From Bacteroidales bacterium (GTDB lineage: Bacteria > Bacteroidota > Bacteroidia > Bacteroidales > VadinHA17), in contig JALONU010000016.1 of assembly GCA_025454775.1 (NCBI GenBank), positions 1-32,097 on the forward strand: 32,097 bases of DNA. Reading direction: 5' to 3'. Below, piece after piece: positions 1 to 6,763 of the stretch. Position 1 is the stretch's first letter. The number at the start of each line of letters is the position of its first letter. The translations under genes were made by a program, and so were the position numbers. The notes beneath the pieces are model-generated. The model was not told the DNA's origin. It worked only from the letters and a program-made list of their open reading frames with translations, and made no database searches.

Positions 1-45
1 ACTGGTGTTTGAGACCAGCGCGTCTACCAATTCCGCCATCCGGGC
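1..45 (-). tRNA. tRNA-Leu (anticodon CAA), 5' part only, cut by the window edge
   Basis: Read on the minus strand, the first 45 bases of the window give a tRNA 5' half: acceptor strand GCCCGGA, a D-arm region with GGTAGACGCG, then an anticodon stem CTGGT/ACCAG enclosing the loop CTCAAAC. The anticodon is CAA, which decodes UUG leucine. GCCCGGATGGCGGAATTGG is the usual start of a bacterial class II tRNA-Leu. The variable arm, T arm and 3' acceptor lie outside the window. The bases just upstream contain partial copies of this 5' end (see the repeats at 105-199). Confidence 0.9.
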
Positions 46-104
46 ATGAATTGTATTTGTTATAATTTTAAAATTCCAACCATTTATAAGAACTCTGCCA
101 GATT

Positions 105-199
105 CCGGGGATGGCGGAATTGTCCACCCCTGCAGTCCGGCTCCTCGCTATCCCGACCTACCCTGTCGGGATTTCACGCTCGGCCCTGCCATCCGGGCA
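105..199. repeat. Fold-back segment with tRNA-Leu 5'-end-like termini
   Basis: Bases 109-122 (GGATGGCGGAATTG) are an exact 14-base inverted copy of 28-41 inside tRNA-Leu. Bases 188-199 (GCCATCCGGGCA) are an exact 12-base direct copy of 35-46, covering the tRNA 5' end plus the base before it. The two fragments also form an inverted repeat with each other (GGATGGC at 109-115, GCCATCC at 188-194) and so bracket a segment of about 95 bases. The repeats are read directly from sequence; that they descend from the tRNA is an inference. Confidence 0.6.
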
Positions 200-204
200 A
201 TAAT

Positions 205-244
205 AGTCTTGCAGTCTTGCAGTCTTGCGGTCTTGCAGGTCTGC
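205..244 (+). repeat. 8-bp tandem repeat, five units of AGTCTTGC type
   Basis: Five consecutive octamers are visible: AGTCTTGC three times, then GGTCTTGC and the diverged AGGTCTGC. The same octamer family recurs in the opposite orientation at 30991-31030 at the other end of the window, also next to a gene end. This marks it as a dispersed intergenic repeat rather than a local slippage event. Confidence 0.8.
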
Positions 245-274
245 AAATGTAATTATTTTTTGTATTAGGATATG

Positions 275-290
275 TCCCGCTTTGGCGGGA
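275..290 (-). terminator. Hairpin downstream of the DUF1080 gene, possible weak terminator
   Basis: TCCCGC-TTTG-GCGGGA is a perfect 6-bp stem with a 4-base loop, 11 bases past the DUF1080 stop codon on the minus strand. No run of U follows it in that direction, so it is not a classical intrinsic terminator. It may instead protect the mRNA 3' end or be another copy of a dispersed hairpin. Confidence 0.3.
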
Positions 291-301
291 GTGATGGGGG
301 G

Positions 302-1075
302 TCATTTCAAATTCAGCAGCTCCACCTTCCGAAACTCAACCGGATGACTTTCTGCCTGGAGGCAGATATAACCTTCCCTAACAGGGGTTCCGTCAGGCAC
401 CGGGTAGTCGGCCGGTTTGTTTGTCCCGCCAACCTGAGGCTTATGATACGTAAGCACCGTATCGCCTTCGATAATATGATGAATGACACTGTCGCCGAGT
501 ACCACAAATTCTGCATGTACCCATACATCACCGTGGTATGTTTTTGAACTTGAATTAATACAGTGCTGTGTCACAAGCTGGTCATTCATCACTATTTGTG
601 TTCCCGGGGTGCATACATTTCCCGTGCTGCGGTCTGCTACCCCGTCACCTCCGAGGAACTGGGCTTCTATCGATACCGGGAAATCCTGGTCGGTGAGCAT
701 GGAAGCCGCTGATTGTGAATGAAGCATTACACCGCTGTTGCGGAATGCCCATCCCTGGCCGCCGGGGACCTGGTCGCCGACAAACCTGTATTCGATCCTG
801 AGCTTGTAATGGGAATAGGGTTCTTTATAAAAAATATGCCCGTACTCCCCGTTGAACTTTTCATATTGATCATACCTGACGACCATTGCTCCGTTTTCAA
901 CCCTGAAAGTGTTTTTATAGTTCTCACCCAGGGGAGATCCTTTGATCTTTATCTCCCAGCCGTCAAGGTTTTTACCGTTGAAAAGAGGGATCCATTTTTC
1001 ATCACTTGTTTTCCTGCCGGTGCATGAAGCTGTAAGAATCAGGATGACAATTGCTAAAGAAGATATTTTTTTCAT
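302..1075 (-). CDS. DUF1080 (3-keto-disaccharide hydrolase-like) lipoprotein
   Basis: A 257-residue protein starting at the ATG at 1075 (MKKISSLAIV). The first 18 residues are a lipoprotein signal with lipobox LTASC and lipidated Cys18, so it is expected on an envelope membrane facing the periplasm or cell surface. The rest matches the DUF1080 family: WIPLFNGKNLDGWEIK near residue 29, then a jelly-roll-like beta-rich domain with GEYGHIFY, GWAFRNSGVMLH and a C-terminal PVEFRKVELLNL strand. The family, common in Bacteroidota and Planctomycetota, includes enzymes acting on 3-keto-glycosides; the substrate here cannot be read. The frame stays open upstream to 1156, but that extension translates a short repeat (1092-1134) as a Leu/Cys-rich string and is rejected as coding. 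The gene stands alone, convergent with nothing and downstream of dxs on the same strand across a 220-base repeat-filled gap. Confidence 0.88.
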   Translation of the reverse strand: MKKISSLAIVILILTASCTGRKTSDEKWIPLFNGKNLDGWEIKIKGSPLGENYKNTFRVENGAMVVRYDQYEKFNGEYGHIFYKEPYSHYKLRIEYRFVGDQVPGGQGWAFRNSGVMLHSQSAASMLTDQDFPVSIEAQFLGGDGVADRSTGNVCTPGTQIVMNDQLVTQHCINSSSKTYHGDVWVHAEFVVLGDSVIHHIIEGDTVLTYHKPQVGGTNKPADYPVPDGTPVREGYICLQAESHPVEFRKVELLNLK

Positions 1076-1091
1076 CGTATAGTATTTTAAC

Positions 1092-1134
1092 CGCAAAGAG
1101 CACAAAGATTTTGCGCAAAGAACGCAAAGATTTT
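1092..1134. repeat. Direct repeat of a 21-bp CGCAAAGA..CAAAGATTTT unit
   Basis: Two copies of a 21-base unit, at 1092-1112 and 1114-1134, agree at 19 of 21 positions. Each unit contains two CAAAGA cores, giving a roughly 10-base periodicity. It lies 17 bases upstream of the DUF1080 start codon, so it would sit in the promoter or 5' leader. Repeats of this CGCAAAGA type are, in my recollection, scattered in intergenic DNA of many Bacteroidota. Confidence 0.75.
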
Positions 1135-1211
1135 TCTTAAATAGAAATTTACACACTCGTCCCGGCTCAGGTGGTAGAGATCCACAGAGTTACACCGCAA
1201 CAATACCCGGG

Positions 1212-1298
1212 CCCTATGCTCCAAGCCCTGAGCTCTTTGCCCTGAGCTCTTTGCCCTGCGCTCTGTGCCCTGAGCTCTTTGCCCTGCGCCCTGAGCTA
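1212..1298. repeat. 14-bp (7+7) tandem repeat abutting the dxs stop codon
   Basis: Consecutive units CCCTGAGCTCTTTG occupy 1226-1239, 1240-1253 and 1268-1281, with variants at 1212-1225, 1254-1267 and 1282-1295. The unit is itself two heptamers, CCCTGAG and CTCTTTG. The last copy shifts phase by a heptamer and reads CCCTGAGCTATTT, so the array runs directly into the dxs stop codon (1296-1298 on the minus strand). No terminator hairpin is seen after dxs. Confidence 0.85.
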
Positions 1299-3194
1299 TT
1301 TCTTCAGCATCTCCCGTACGGCCTTTTCAATCCCCTCACGGTCATAGCCGCACTCCCGGATGAGCTCTTCCTGGCTTCCCTGCTCGACAAAATAATCGGG
1401 GATGCCAAGCCTTTTCACATCGGCAACATACACATTGTCGCACATGAATTCAATCACCGCACTTCCGAAACCTCCTTTCAGGACGCCATCCTCGATGGTG
1501 ATGACCTTCCTGAAGTTCCTGAATACCAAATGCAACATTTCCCTGTCGAGAGGGGCTGCAAACCTCATGTCGCAATGCATAATGGAAATGCCCTCCTTCG
1601 AAAGCTTTGAAACAGCAGCAGCAACATCGTTACCAGGGTGGCCGATACTGAGTATGGCAAGATCTTTCCCTTCAGTTATCACCCTTGCCTTTCCCACAGG
1701 GATCTCTTCGAAAGGTTTCTGCCAGTCGGCTAACACGCTTGAGCCCCTGGGATACCTTATTGAAAAGGGCCCGGCATTTTTCTCAAGCTGGGCAGTATAC
1801 ATAAGGTTCCTCAGTTCAACTCCGTTCATGGGGGCGCTGACAATCATGTTTGGGATAGTCCTCAGGAACGCAAGGTCAAAAAATCCATGATGAGTGGCAC
1901 CGTCGGATCCTACAAGACCTCCCCGGTCTATACAGAAAACTACATGCAGTTTCTGCAGGGCTACGTCGTGAATTACCTGGTCGTAGGCACGCTGAATGAA
2001 AGAGGAATAGATATTGCAGAAAGGGATCATTCCCTGGGTGGCAAGTCCTGCTGAGAAGGTCACTGCATGCTGTTCAGCTATACCAACATCGAAAGTTCTC
2101 TGCGGGAATTCCTTCATCATGTAGCAGAGTGAACAACCCGTCGGCATTGCAGGAGTGATCCCGGCAATTTTCTCGTTCTTTGCTGCAAGCTCGACGATGG
2201 ATCTTCCGAAAACATCCTGGTAAAGAGGTGGTGCTCCTTCAGAACTTACGGTAATGATCTCACCCGTATCCTTGTCGAAGATCCCGGGTGCATGCCATGC
2301 AGTCTGGTTTTCCTCTGCATGCTTATATCCTTTTCCCTTGACGGTCAGACAGTGAAGAAGCTTTGGGCCCGGGATCTTCTTAAGATCTCCAAGCACTTTT
2401 ACAAGGTGCATTACGTCGTGACCGTCGATAGGTCCGAAATATCTGAATCCCATTCCTTCGAAAAGGTTGCTCCTGTCGAGGATTGTGCTCTTGAAACCGG
2501 CTTCGAGCTGGGCAGCCAGCGTGCGTGCCCTCGGGCCCATCTTGCCGGCCCGGCCCAGGAAATTCCATACCCTGTTCCTGAACCTGTTATACGAACTGCT
2601 GGTGGTAATATCGAGAAGGTATTCCTTTAGTGCCCCTACATTGGGGTCAATTGCGATATTATTATCGTTCAGGATGACTATCAGGTCTGATTTGGCGGTT
2701 CCTGCGTTGTTTAGCCCCTCAAAAGCCTCTCCTGCAGTCATTGCTCCATCACCGATAATGGCGACAACCTGCCTGTTTTCACCTTTCCGCCTAGCGGCAA
2801 CAGCCATGCCCAGCGCTGCTGAAATGGAGGTGGAGGAATGACCTGTGCCGAAAGCATCATACTCGCTTTCAGCCATTTTCGGAAAGCCGCTTATGCCTTT
2901 GTATTTCCTGTTGGTGCTGAATATCTCCCTTCTGCCTGTTAGTATCTTGTGCCCGTAAGCCTGGTGTCCCACATCCCAGATAATCTTATCATACGGGGTG
3001 TTGAAAACGTAATGAAGGGCCACCGTCAGCTCAACAACACCAAGGCTTGCACCGAAATGACCTGGATTTGTGCTTACCGAGTCGATGATGAACTGCCTGA
3101 GCTCATTGCTGAGCCTTACCAGCTCTGTCTGGTCAAGTTTCCTTAGATCTTCGGGTGTCACGATCCCTGACAACAGGCTCCCTTCCGTATTCAT
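1296..3194 (-). CDS. dxs: 1-deoxy-D-xylulose-5-phosphate synthase
   Basis: This 632-residue protein catalyses the thiamine-diphosphate-dependent condensation of pyruvate with glyceraldehyde 3-phosphate, the first step of the MEP isoprenoid pathway, in the cytoplasm. The N-terminal TPP domain shows H46 in GHFGASLG, DVGHQAYGHK, and the TPP motif GDGAMTAGEAFEGLNNAG (GDG at 148-150) with NDNN about 30 residues later. The middle transketolase-like domain carries the catalytic glutamate in GIAEQHAVTFSAGLA and the FCIDRGGLVGSDGATHHG segment. The C-terminal domain is complete (LKGGFGSAVIEF). The start is set at the ATG at 3194; an upstream TTG at 3218 would lie in the promoter region. A TATATTTG box on the minus strand at 3216-3223 is a candidate -7 element with a very short leader. 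It is divergent from the OmpA-like gene. Length is normal for the family. Confidence 0.97.
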   Translation of the reverse strand: MNTEGSLLSGIVTPEDLRKLDQTELVRLSNELRQFIIDSVSTNPGHFGASLGVVELTVALHYVFNTPYDKIIWDVGHQAYGHKILTGRREIFSTNRKYKGISGFPKMAESEYDAFGTGHSSTSISAALGMAVAARRKGENRQVVAIIGDGAMTAGEAFEGLNNAGTAKSDLIVILNDNNIAIDPNVGALKEYLLDITTSSSYNRFRNRVWNFLGRAGKMGPRARTLAAQLEAGFKSTILDRSNLFEGMGFRYFGPIDGHDVMHLVKVLGDLKKIPGPKLLHCLTVKGKGYKHAEENQTAWHAPGIFDKDTGEIITVSSEGAPPLYQDVFGRSIVELAAKNEKIAGITPAMPTGCSLCYMMKEFPQRTFDVGIAEQHAVTFSAGLATQGMIPFCNIYSSFIQRAYDQVIHDVALQKLHVVFCIDRGGLVGSDGATHHGFFDLAFLRTIPNMIVSAPMNGVELRNLMYTAQLEKNAGPFSIRYPRGSSVLADWQKPFEEIPVGKARVITEGKDLAILSIGHPGNDVAAAVSKLSKEGISIMHCDMRFAAPLDREMLHLVFRNFRKVITIEDGVLKGGFGSAVIEFMCDNVYVADVKRLGIPDYFVEQGSQEELIRECGYDREGIEKAVREMLKK

Positions 3195-3215
3195 GCGAGT
3201 TGTTGAAATAATCTG

Positions 3216-3223
3216 CAAATATA
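3216..3223 (-). promoter_or_regulatory. Candidate -7 box (TATATTTG) for dxs
   Basis: CAAATATA on the plus strand reads TATATTTG on the minus strand and matches the Bacteroidota TAnnTTTG consensus. It lies 21 bases before the dxs ATG. No clear TTTG -33 box was found at the expected spacing, so support is partial. Confidence 0.4.
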
Positions 3224-3270
3224 TAAATTATTATTCCCTTATGCCTGCAGAAGCATCACCGGGATTTTCT

Positions 3271-3278
3271 TAATTTTG
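3271..3278 (+). promoter_or_regulatory. Candidate -7 box (TAATTTTG) for the OmpA-like gene
   Basis: TAATTTTG matches TAnnTTTG exactly and lies 64 bases before the ATG at 3343, inside the divergent spacer with dxs. The upstream -33 TTTG is not evident. Confidence 0.4.
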
Positions 3279-3342
3279 CCCCATCCGGATATCAACGGAA
3301 ACAAAGTTCTCAGGGAAAAGTTTATCTAAAACTGAAGCCGAT

Positions 3343-4239
3343 ATGAAAAGAAAAGCATTCACTCTTATTCCGGTTCTTACAGCCGCTTTGTTCATTCTGT
3401 CATGTGTACCTTCGAATAAATTCAAGACACTCCAGGATACCAGCAGGCAATATATGGATGAGAGAGACCAGTACAAATCCGACAATATCGGACTTGAGAT
3501 GGCTAACAGGGAAATGGAGGCCAAGCTGGCAGTGCTGGAGAAGCAGCTCGGCACCCTGAAGGAGGATGTTTCAAAAGCCCAGGCTGACCGGGACAGGGCT
3601 CTTGACGACTTTAACAAGATCTCTTCAAAGTATACCGAACTTCAGAACGCCCAGGAAGATCTTATCAGAGGCAACGTGAAGGAGACACAGAACCTGCTTT
3701 CGGAGCTTCAGAAAGCGCAGCAGACGCTCCAGGAAAAGGAGGACCTGCTGCGGCAGCTTGAACAGAACCTCGACACCAAGAAATCCTCTCTCGACGAACT
3801 TACATTCGAGCTCGAAAAGCGAAATGCAAGGCTTGTGGAACTGGAAAAGATCCTTGACACCCAGAAGAGGATAGCCCAGGATCTTAAAAATAAAGTATCC
3901 GAAGCGCTGCTGGGTTTCGAAAACAACGGCCTTACCGTGACGAAAAAGAACGGCAAGGTATATGTTTCACTGGACGAGAAGCTCCTTTTCAAGACTGCCA
4001 GCTGGGAAATAGATGCCAACGGAAAATCAGCACTGAAAAAGCTTGCTGGTGTACTCGAAAGAAATCCCGACATACAGGTTACAATAGAAGGCCATACCGA
4101 CAATGTGCCTTACAGGCCGAGCAACAGCGATCTTGACGACAACTGGGATCTAAGTGTAAAGAGGGCGACCACCGTGGTGAGGGTTCTGCTGCGACGCAAG
4201 GCAGAAGAACAGGAGGACGGAGGTCGTGCTGACCCCTGA
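3343..4239 (+). CDS. OmpA-family lipoprotein, C-terminus lost by an out-of-frame deletion
   Basis: The protein begins with a lipoprotein signal (FILSC, lipidated Cys21), followed by a long Lys/Glu/Gln-rich coiled coil at about residues 26-190. An OmpA-like peptidoglycan-binding domain then starts near residue 198: LLFKTASWEID, GHTDNVPYRPS at 250-260, and NWDLSVKRATTVVRVLL at 267-283. It would tie the outer membrane to peptidoglycan through a periplasmic coiled coil. After residue 283 the frame turns into low-quality RRKAEEQEDGG and stops at 4239. The expected family ending, KNRRTEVVLTPDLSELYKL, is instead present in the +1 frame (4205-4276). Family members carry about 25-27 residues between these two blocks that are missing here, so a deletion with length 3n+2 fits. 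The N-terminal part is intact. The break may be genuine or an assembly or sequencing error. Confidence 0.85.
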   Translation: MKRKAFTLIPVLTAALFILSCVPSNKFKTLQDTSRQYMDERDQYKSDNIGLEMANREMEAKLAVLEKQLGTLKEDVSKAQADRDRALDDFNKISSKYTELQNAQEDLIRGNVKETQNLLSELQKAQQTLQEKEDLLRQLEQNLDTKKSSLDELTFELEKRNARLVELEKILDTQKRIAQDLKNKVSEALLGFENNGLTVTKKNGKVYVSLDEKLLFKTASWEIDANGKSALKKLAGVLERNPDIQVTIEGHTDNVPYRPSNSDLDDNWDLSVKRATTVVRVLLRRKAEEQEDGGRADP

Positions 4240-4276
4240 TCTTTCTGAACTTTACAAGCTTATTGACAAATACTAA
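4193..4276 (+). pseudogene. Out-of-frame remnant of the OmpA domain C-terminus
   Basis: Reading from 4193 in the frame one base ahead of the OmpA-like gene gives DARQKNRRTEVVLTPDLSEL and then YKLIDKY with a TAA at 4274-4276. NRRTE is the conserved end of the OmpA peptidoglycan-binding domain, so this is the detached end of the gene at 3343 and not a separate protein. The ancestral stop would be five bases from the stop of the convergent gene at 4282. Confidence 0.85.
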
Positions 4277-4281
4277 CAAGA

Positions 4282-5838
4282 TCATTTCACTTCGGAAAAT
4301 TCCTGAAGCTTTACTTTCATGTTTTCAAGCGCCTGAAGCAGATTCTCTTCAGGCTTCAGGAAATCCTGGTCACCCCAGAAGAGGTAGTCATAGTTGACAA
4401 TGGTTTTTGAGAAAACTGAATGAATAGGGGCGAGCTCCTCCCTGTCAAAGCGTTCCACATTATCTGTCCTGATCCCTGAAACAGCAAGCTCAAAAAACAC
4501 ATTGAACTGGCTGTTAAACAGCTTCTTCTTTTTTTTGGATGTGAACACCAGGTCACCCCTCACATGATTCAGGAAATATCTCCCGTTGAGCTTCCTGTAG
4601 CTTACAGAGTACTTTCCTGAGACCGGCCAGGTATCAAATCCCCGTGAGGAGCTCTGTATGAAAGATTCCCTCAGCTCCTGGATGTATTTGGGGTGTATCT
4701 CGAAGTCAACATTAAGCAGGGCATAGTCGTCTGCATTTATGTATATAGTGCCCCTGTAAAGAGGCAGGTTAACTCCCTCTCTCTGCTCAAAATCAATGAC
4801 ATATGCTGCATCATCGTCGGTTGAGACAATATCTGTAAGCCTGTAGGTGTAGTCTTTCATGGTTATACTTTGCAGGAAATCAAAGTCGTTTTTCATTACA
4901 TCGAGCTCGAGGCATGTGCTTAATCCCGCCTTAAGCCGTATGGCCAGAGTATCATCACTTGAGGTGTTCTCTATCTTGCGGCTTTTAAAGATCCTTATCT
5001 GATCGTTGAGAAGGGAACCTGTGTAGGGGCTTTTGAAAACCTGGATGATTGCCTCGGAGTAGACCTGGAGTTCCTGTTTCTTGGTAACCCCTTCCCTGTA
5101 AAAACCTGTCAGCAGGGCAGGAGTGGTTCCGTAATTTCTTCCTGCAGCAACAACAGATTTGGATATAATCTCCTGGGGCACACGGGTTTTGATGATTATT
5201 GCGGGTATCGGTATAAACTCGCGCAGAAGGCTTACATCATAATTGTTACCCAAAGCCTGTTCAACAGGTATCTCCCTGTTCTGATATCCCAGGCATGAAA
5301 ATGAAAGTGTATCTGTGAAAAGAGACCTGGTGATCTTGAGGCCAAATTCACCGGAGGCATTTGCTACCATACCTTTTCCTGTGTTCTTCACGGCCACTGT
5401 TGCATAGGGAAGGGTTTCGCCCGATTCCGCATCAGTTACTCTTCCCGAGATATAAAATATCTCTTCAAGGACCGTGGAATCCGTCAGCGTGATTTTTTGA
5501 GGGGCGATCCTGGAGATGATTATATACCTGTCTATGACAGTGTAAACGAGAGAGTCGGATTTCAGGATGCTGTCGAGAACGCTGCCGAGCCTGACTTCGG
5601 AGAAAGTAAGGTCGACCCTGTTTTCCTCGTTTATCAGGCGGCTGTCGTATGTAAAATTATACCCGGTCTGACGGGAGATGATATCGAGGGCAGCTCCGGT
5701 TTTAACCTGTCCCGCCCTGAATGTATACAGGGAATCAAGCACGTAAGCCTGTCCGCTTACAATTCCGGTAGAGGCCAGCAGGAGAACAAATGCAGTAGCT
5801 TTTAAAATCCTTTCAATATAGCCTGCCAAAGGCTGCAT
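4282..5838 (-). CDS. STN domain plus carboxypeptidase-regulatory-like envelope protein
   Basis: A 518-residue exported protein with a hydrophobic signal sequence (residues 11-29, likely cut before Gln30). Residues about 36-110 look like a secretin/TonB short N-terminal (STN) domain: FRAGQVKTGAALDIIS, YNFTYDSRLI, LGSVLDSILKSDSLVYTVID. Residues about 129-205 are a CarboxypepD_reg-like beta-sandwich (ISGRVTDAESGETLPYATV, SFSCLGYQNREIPV). The remaining 300 residues have no family I can name but align with the second half of the protein at 7301-8611 (FYRE, KSPY/KAPY, VIDFEQ/VIDFIQ). No TonB-dependent barrel follows. It is the last gene of a four-gene operon, 14 bases after the FecR gene. In FecA-type transducers the STN domain contacts FecR, so this protein may be the signal input for the anti-sigma factor; that is inference. 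Confidence 0.8.
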   Translation of the reverse strand: MQPLAGYIERILKATAFVLLLASTGIVSGQAYVLDSLYTFRAGQVKTGAALDIISRQTGYNFTYDSRLINEENRVDLTFSEVRLGSVLDSILKSDSLVYTVIDRYIIISRIAPQKITLTDSTVLEEIFYISGRVTDAESGETLPYATVAVKNTGKGMVANASGEFGLKITRSLFTDTLSFSCLGYQNREIPVEQALGNNYDVSLLREFIPIPAIIIKTRVPQEIISKSVVAAGRNYGTTPALLTGFYREGVTKKQELQVYSEAIIQVFKSPYTGSLLNDQIRIFKSRKIENTSSDDTLAIRLKAGLSTCLELDVMKNDFDFLQSITMKDYTYRLTDIVSTDDDAAYVIDFEQREGVNLPLYRGTIYINADDYALLNVDFEIHPKYIQELRESFIQSSSRGFDTWPVSGKYSVSYRKLNGRYFLNHVRGDLVFTSKKKKKLFNSQFNVFFELAVSGIRTDNVERFDREELAPIHSVFSKTIVNYDYLFWGDQDFLKPEENLLQALENMKVKLQEFSEVK

Positions 5839-5852
5839 TGCATATTCACGGG

Positions 5853-6761
5853 CTATTTTTTTGACAGACGGTAAACATTACCGTCCTTCGAGTAACCCAG
5901 GTTAAAGCTAGCACAAATTATGCTAATAATCGTATCGCTCGACTGGCTTACAATGGCAGAGGTCCATGGGCTCGACAATATGGAGGGATCTTCTGCAACG
6001 ATATCCATATTGTAAACCCTTTTAAGGTCACTGAACACAGTTTCGAGCAGCTGGTTGTCATATTCAAGCCTGCCTGTGTTCCATGCCATATAGTTGGGGT
6101 TGGTGTTAAGGGTTTTTCCTGAATGCTCTGGATCCATGGTCCCGATGTATCCCGGTTCAACCATAATGCTGCGGCCGCCGGAATTATCGGAAAGCATTAC
6201 CGTGCCACTGGTTACGAAAACCTCGACAGCGGCATCGCTGTTACCAGTTATCACGTTGAAGGATGTTCCGACCACCCTGACACTTGCCTTGCCTGCATCA
6301 ATGATGAATGGGTTGGCAGCATCAGGGGCAATTTCGAAGAATGCCTCACCTTCGAGAGTAACGTTTCGGTTCCTTTTACCGAAGCTTGTCCTGTAGGTGA
6401 GGGTGGAATTACGGTTCAGGGTAATTATGCTGCCGTCGGAAAGACTGACGGTCACATTTTTATGATCTCCGTCGGTTGAGGCTGTGATTGTCCTGCTGAA
6501 TGCATCACGGTTGAACGTATATATTGCAGCACTGCCAAGCCCTGCCAGTATAAGGACAGCAGCTGCTATCCTTATGAAGCGTGCATATGGCCTGACTTCC
6601 CTTGCCGGTTTCATTTCGATAACCGGTACCAGGGCTTCTGTTCTCGAACAGACCTTGTTCCATGCCGCATCGACATCGATCGTATGTTCAACTGATGTTC
6701 CTGGCATAATACTGTCCAGTTCACCGTCAATCAACACCTCTTTTTTTGTTTTCTCCTTCAT
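5853..6761 (-). CDS. FecR-family anti-sigma factor (transmembrane)
   Basis: A 302-residue single-pass membrane protein. The cytoplasmic part (residues 1-61) would bind the sigma factor. The membrane segment is about residues 62-83 (FIRIAAAVLILAGLGSAAIY). Outside lie the FecR domain (about 92-190: VTVSLSDGSIITLNRNST, VTLEGEAFFEIAPDAANPF, VRVVGTSFNV, VFVTSGTVML) and a DUF4974-like end (about 233-300: NQLLETVFSDLKRVYNMDIV). The family holds an ECF sigma factor inactive until a periplasmic signal arrives, often from an STN domain. The gene begins two bases after the sigma factor stop, so the pair is almost certainly co-translated. The N-terminal region is longer than the shortest FecR proteins and lacks an obvious tryptophan-rich zone. 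Confidence 0.93.
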   Translation of the reverse strand: MKEKTKKEVLIDGELDSIMPGTSVEHTIDVDAAWNKVCSRTEALVPVIEMKPAREVRPYARFIRIAAAVLILAGLGSAAIYTFNRDAFSRTITASTDGDHKNVTVSLSDGSIITLNRNSTLTYRTSFGKRNRNVTLEGEAFFEIAPDAANPFIIDAGKASVRVVGTSFNVITGNSDAAVEVFVTSGTVMLSDNSGGRSIMVEPGYIGTMDPEHSGKTLNTNPNYMAWNTGRLEYDNQLLETVFSDLKRVYNMDIVAEDPSILSSPWTSAIVSQSSDTIISIICASFNLGYSKDGNVYRLSKK

Positions 6762-6763
6762 TA

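Larger units (their letters stand above)
46..301. other. Repeat-rich spacer between tRNA-Leu and the DUF1080 gene
   Basis: No convincing gene is seen in these 256 bases. They hold tRNA-Leu 5'-end-like fragments (109-122 and 188-199), a perfect 7-bp hairpin TCCCGAC/GTCGGGA at 151-171, an 8-bp tandem repeat at 205-244, and a hairpin TCCCGC-TTTG-GCGGGA at 275-290. Short open frames across the stretch have no recognisable composition and run through the repeats. Confidence 0.7.

Noticed and set aside
205-244. Possible CRISPR array
   Set aside because: The units are only 8 bp with no spacers between them, and no cas gene is in the window.
1076-1156. N-terminal extension of the DUF1080 protein
   Set aside because: It translates the CAAAGA repeat into a Leu/Cys-rich string, and the ATG at 1075 begins a perfect lipoprotein signal.
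3708-4103. Minus-strand frame antisense to the OmpA-like gene
   Set aside because: It is a Ser/Phe-rich shadow of the coiled-coil coding strand without any domain.
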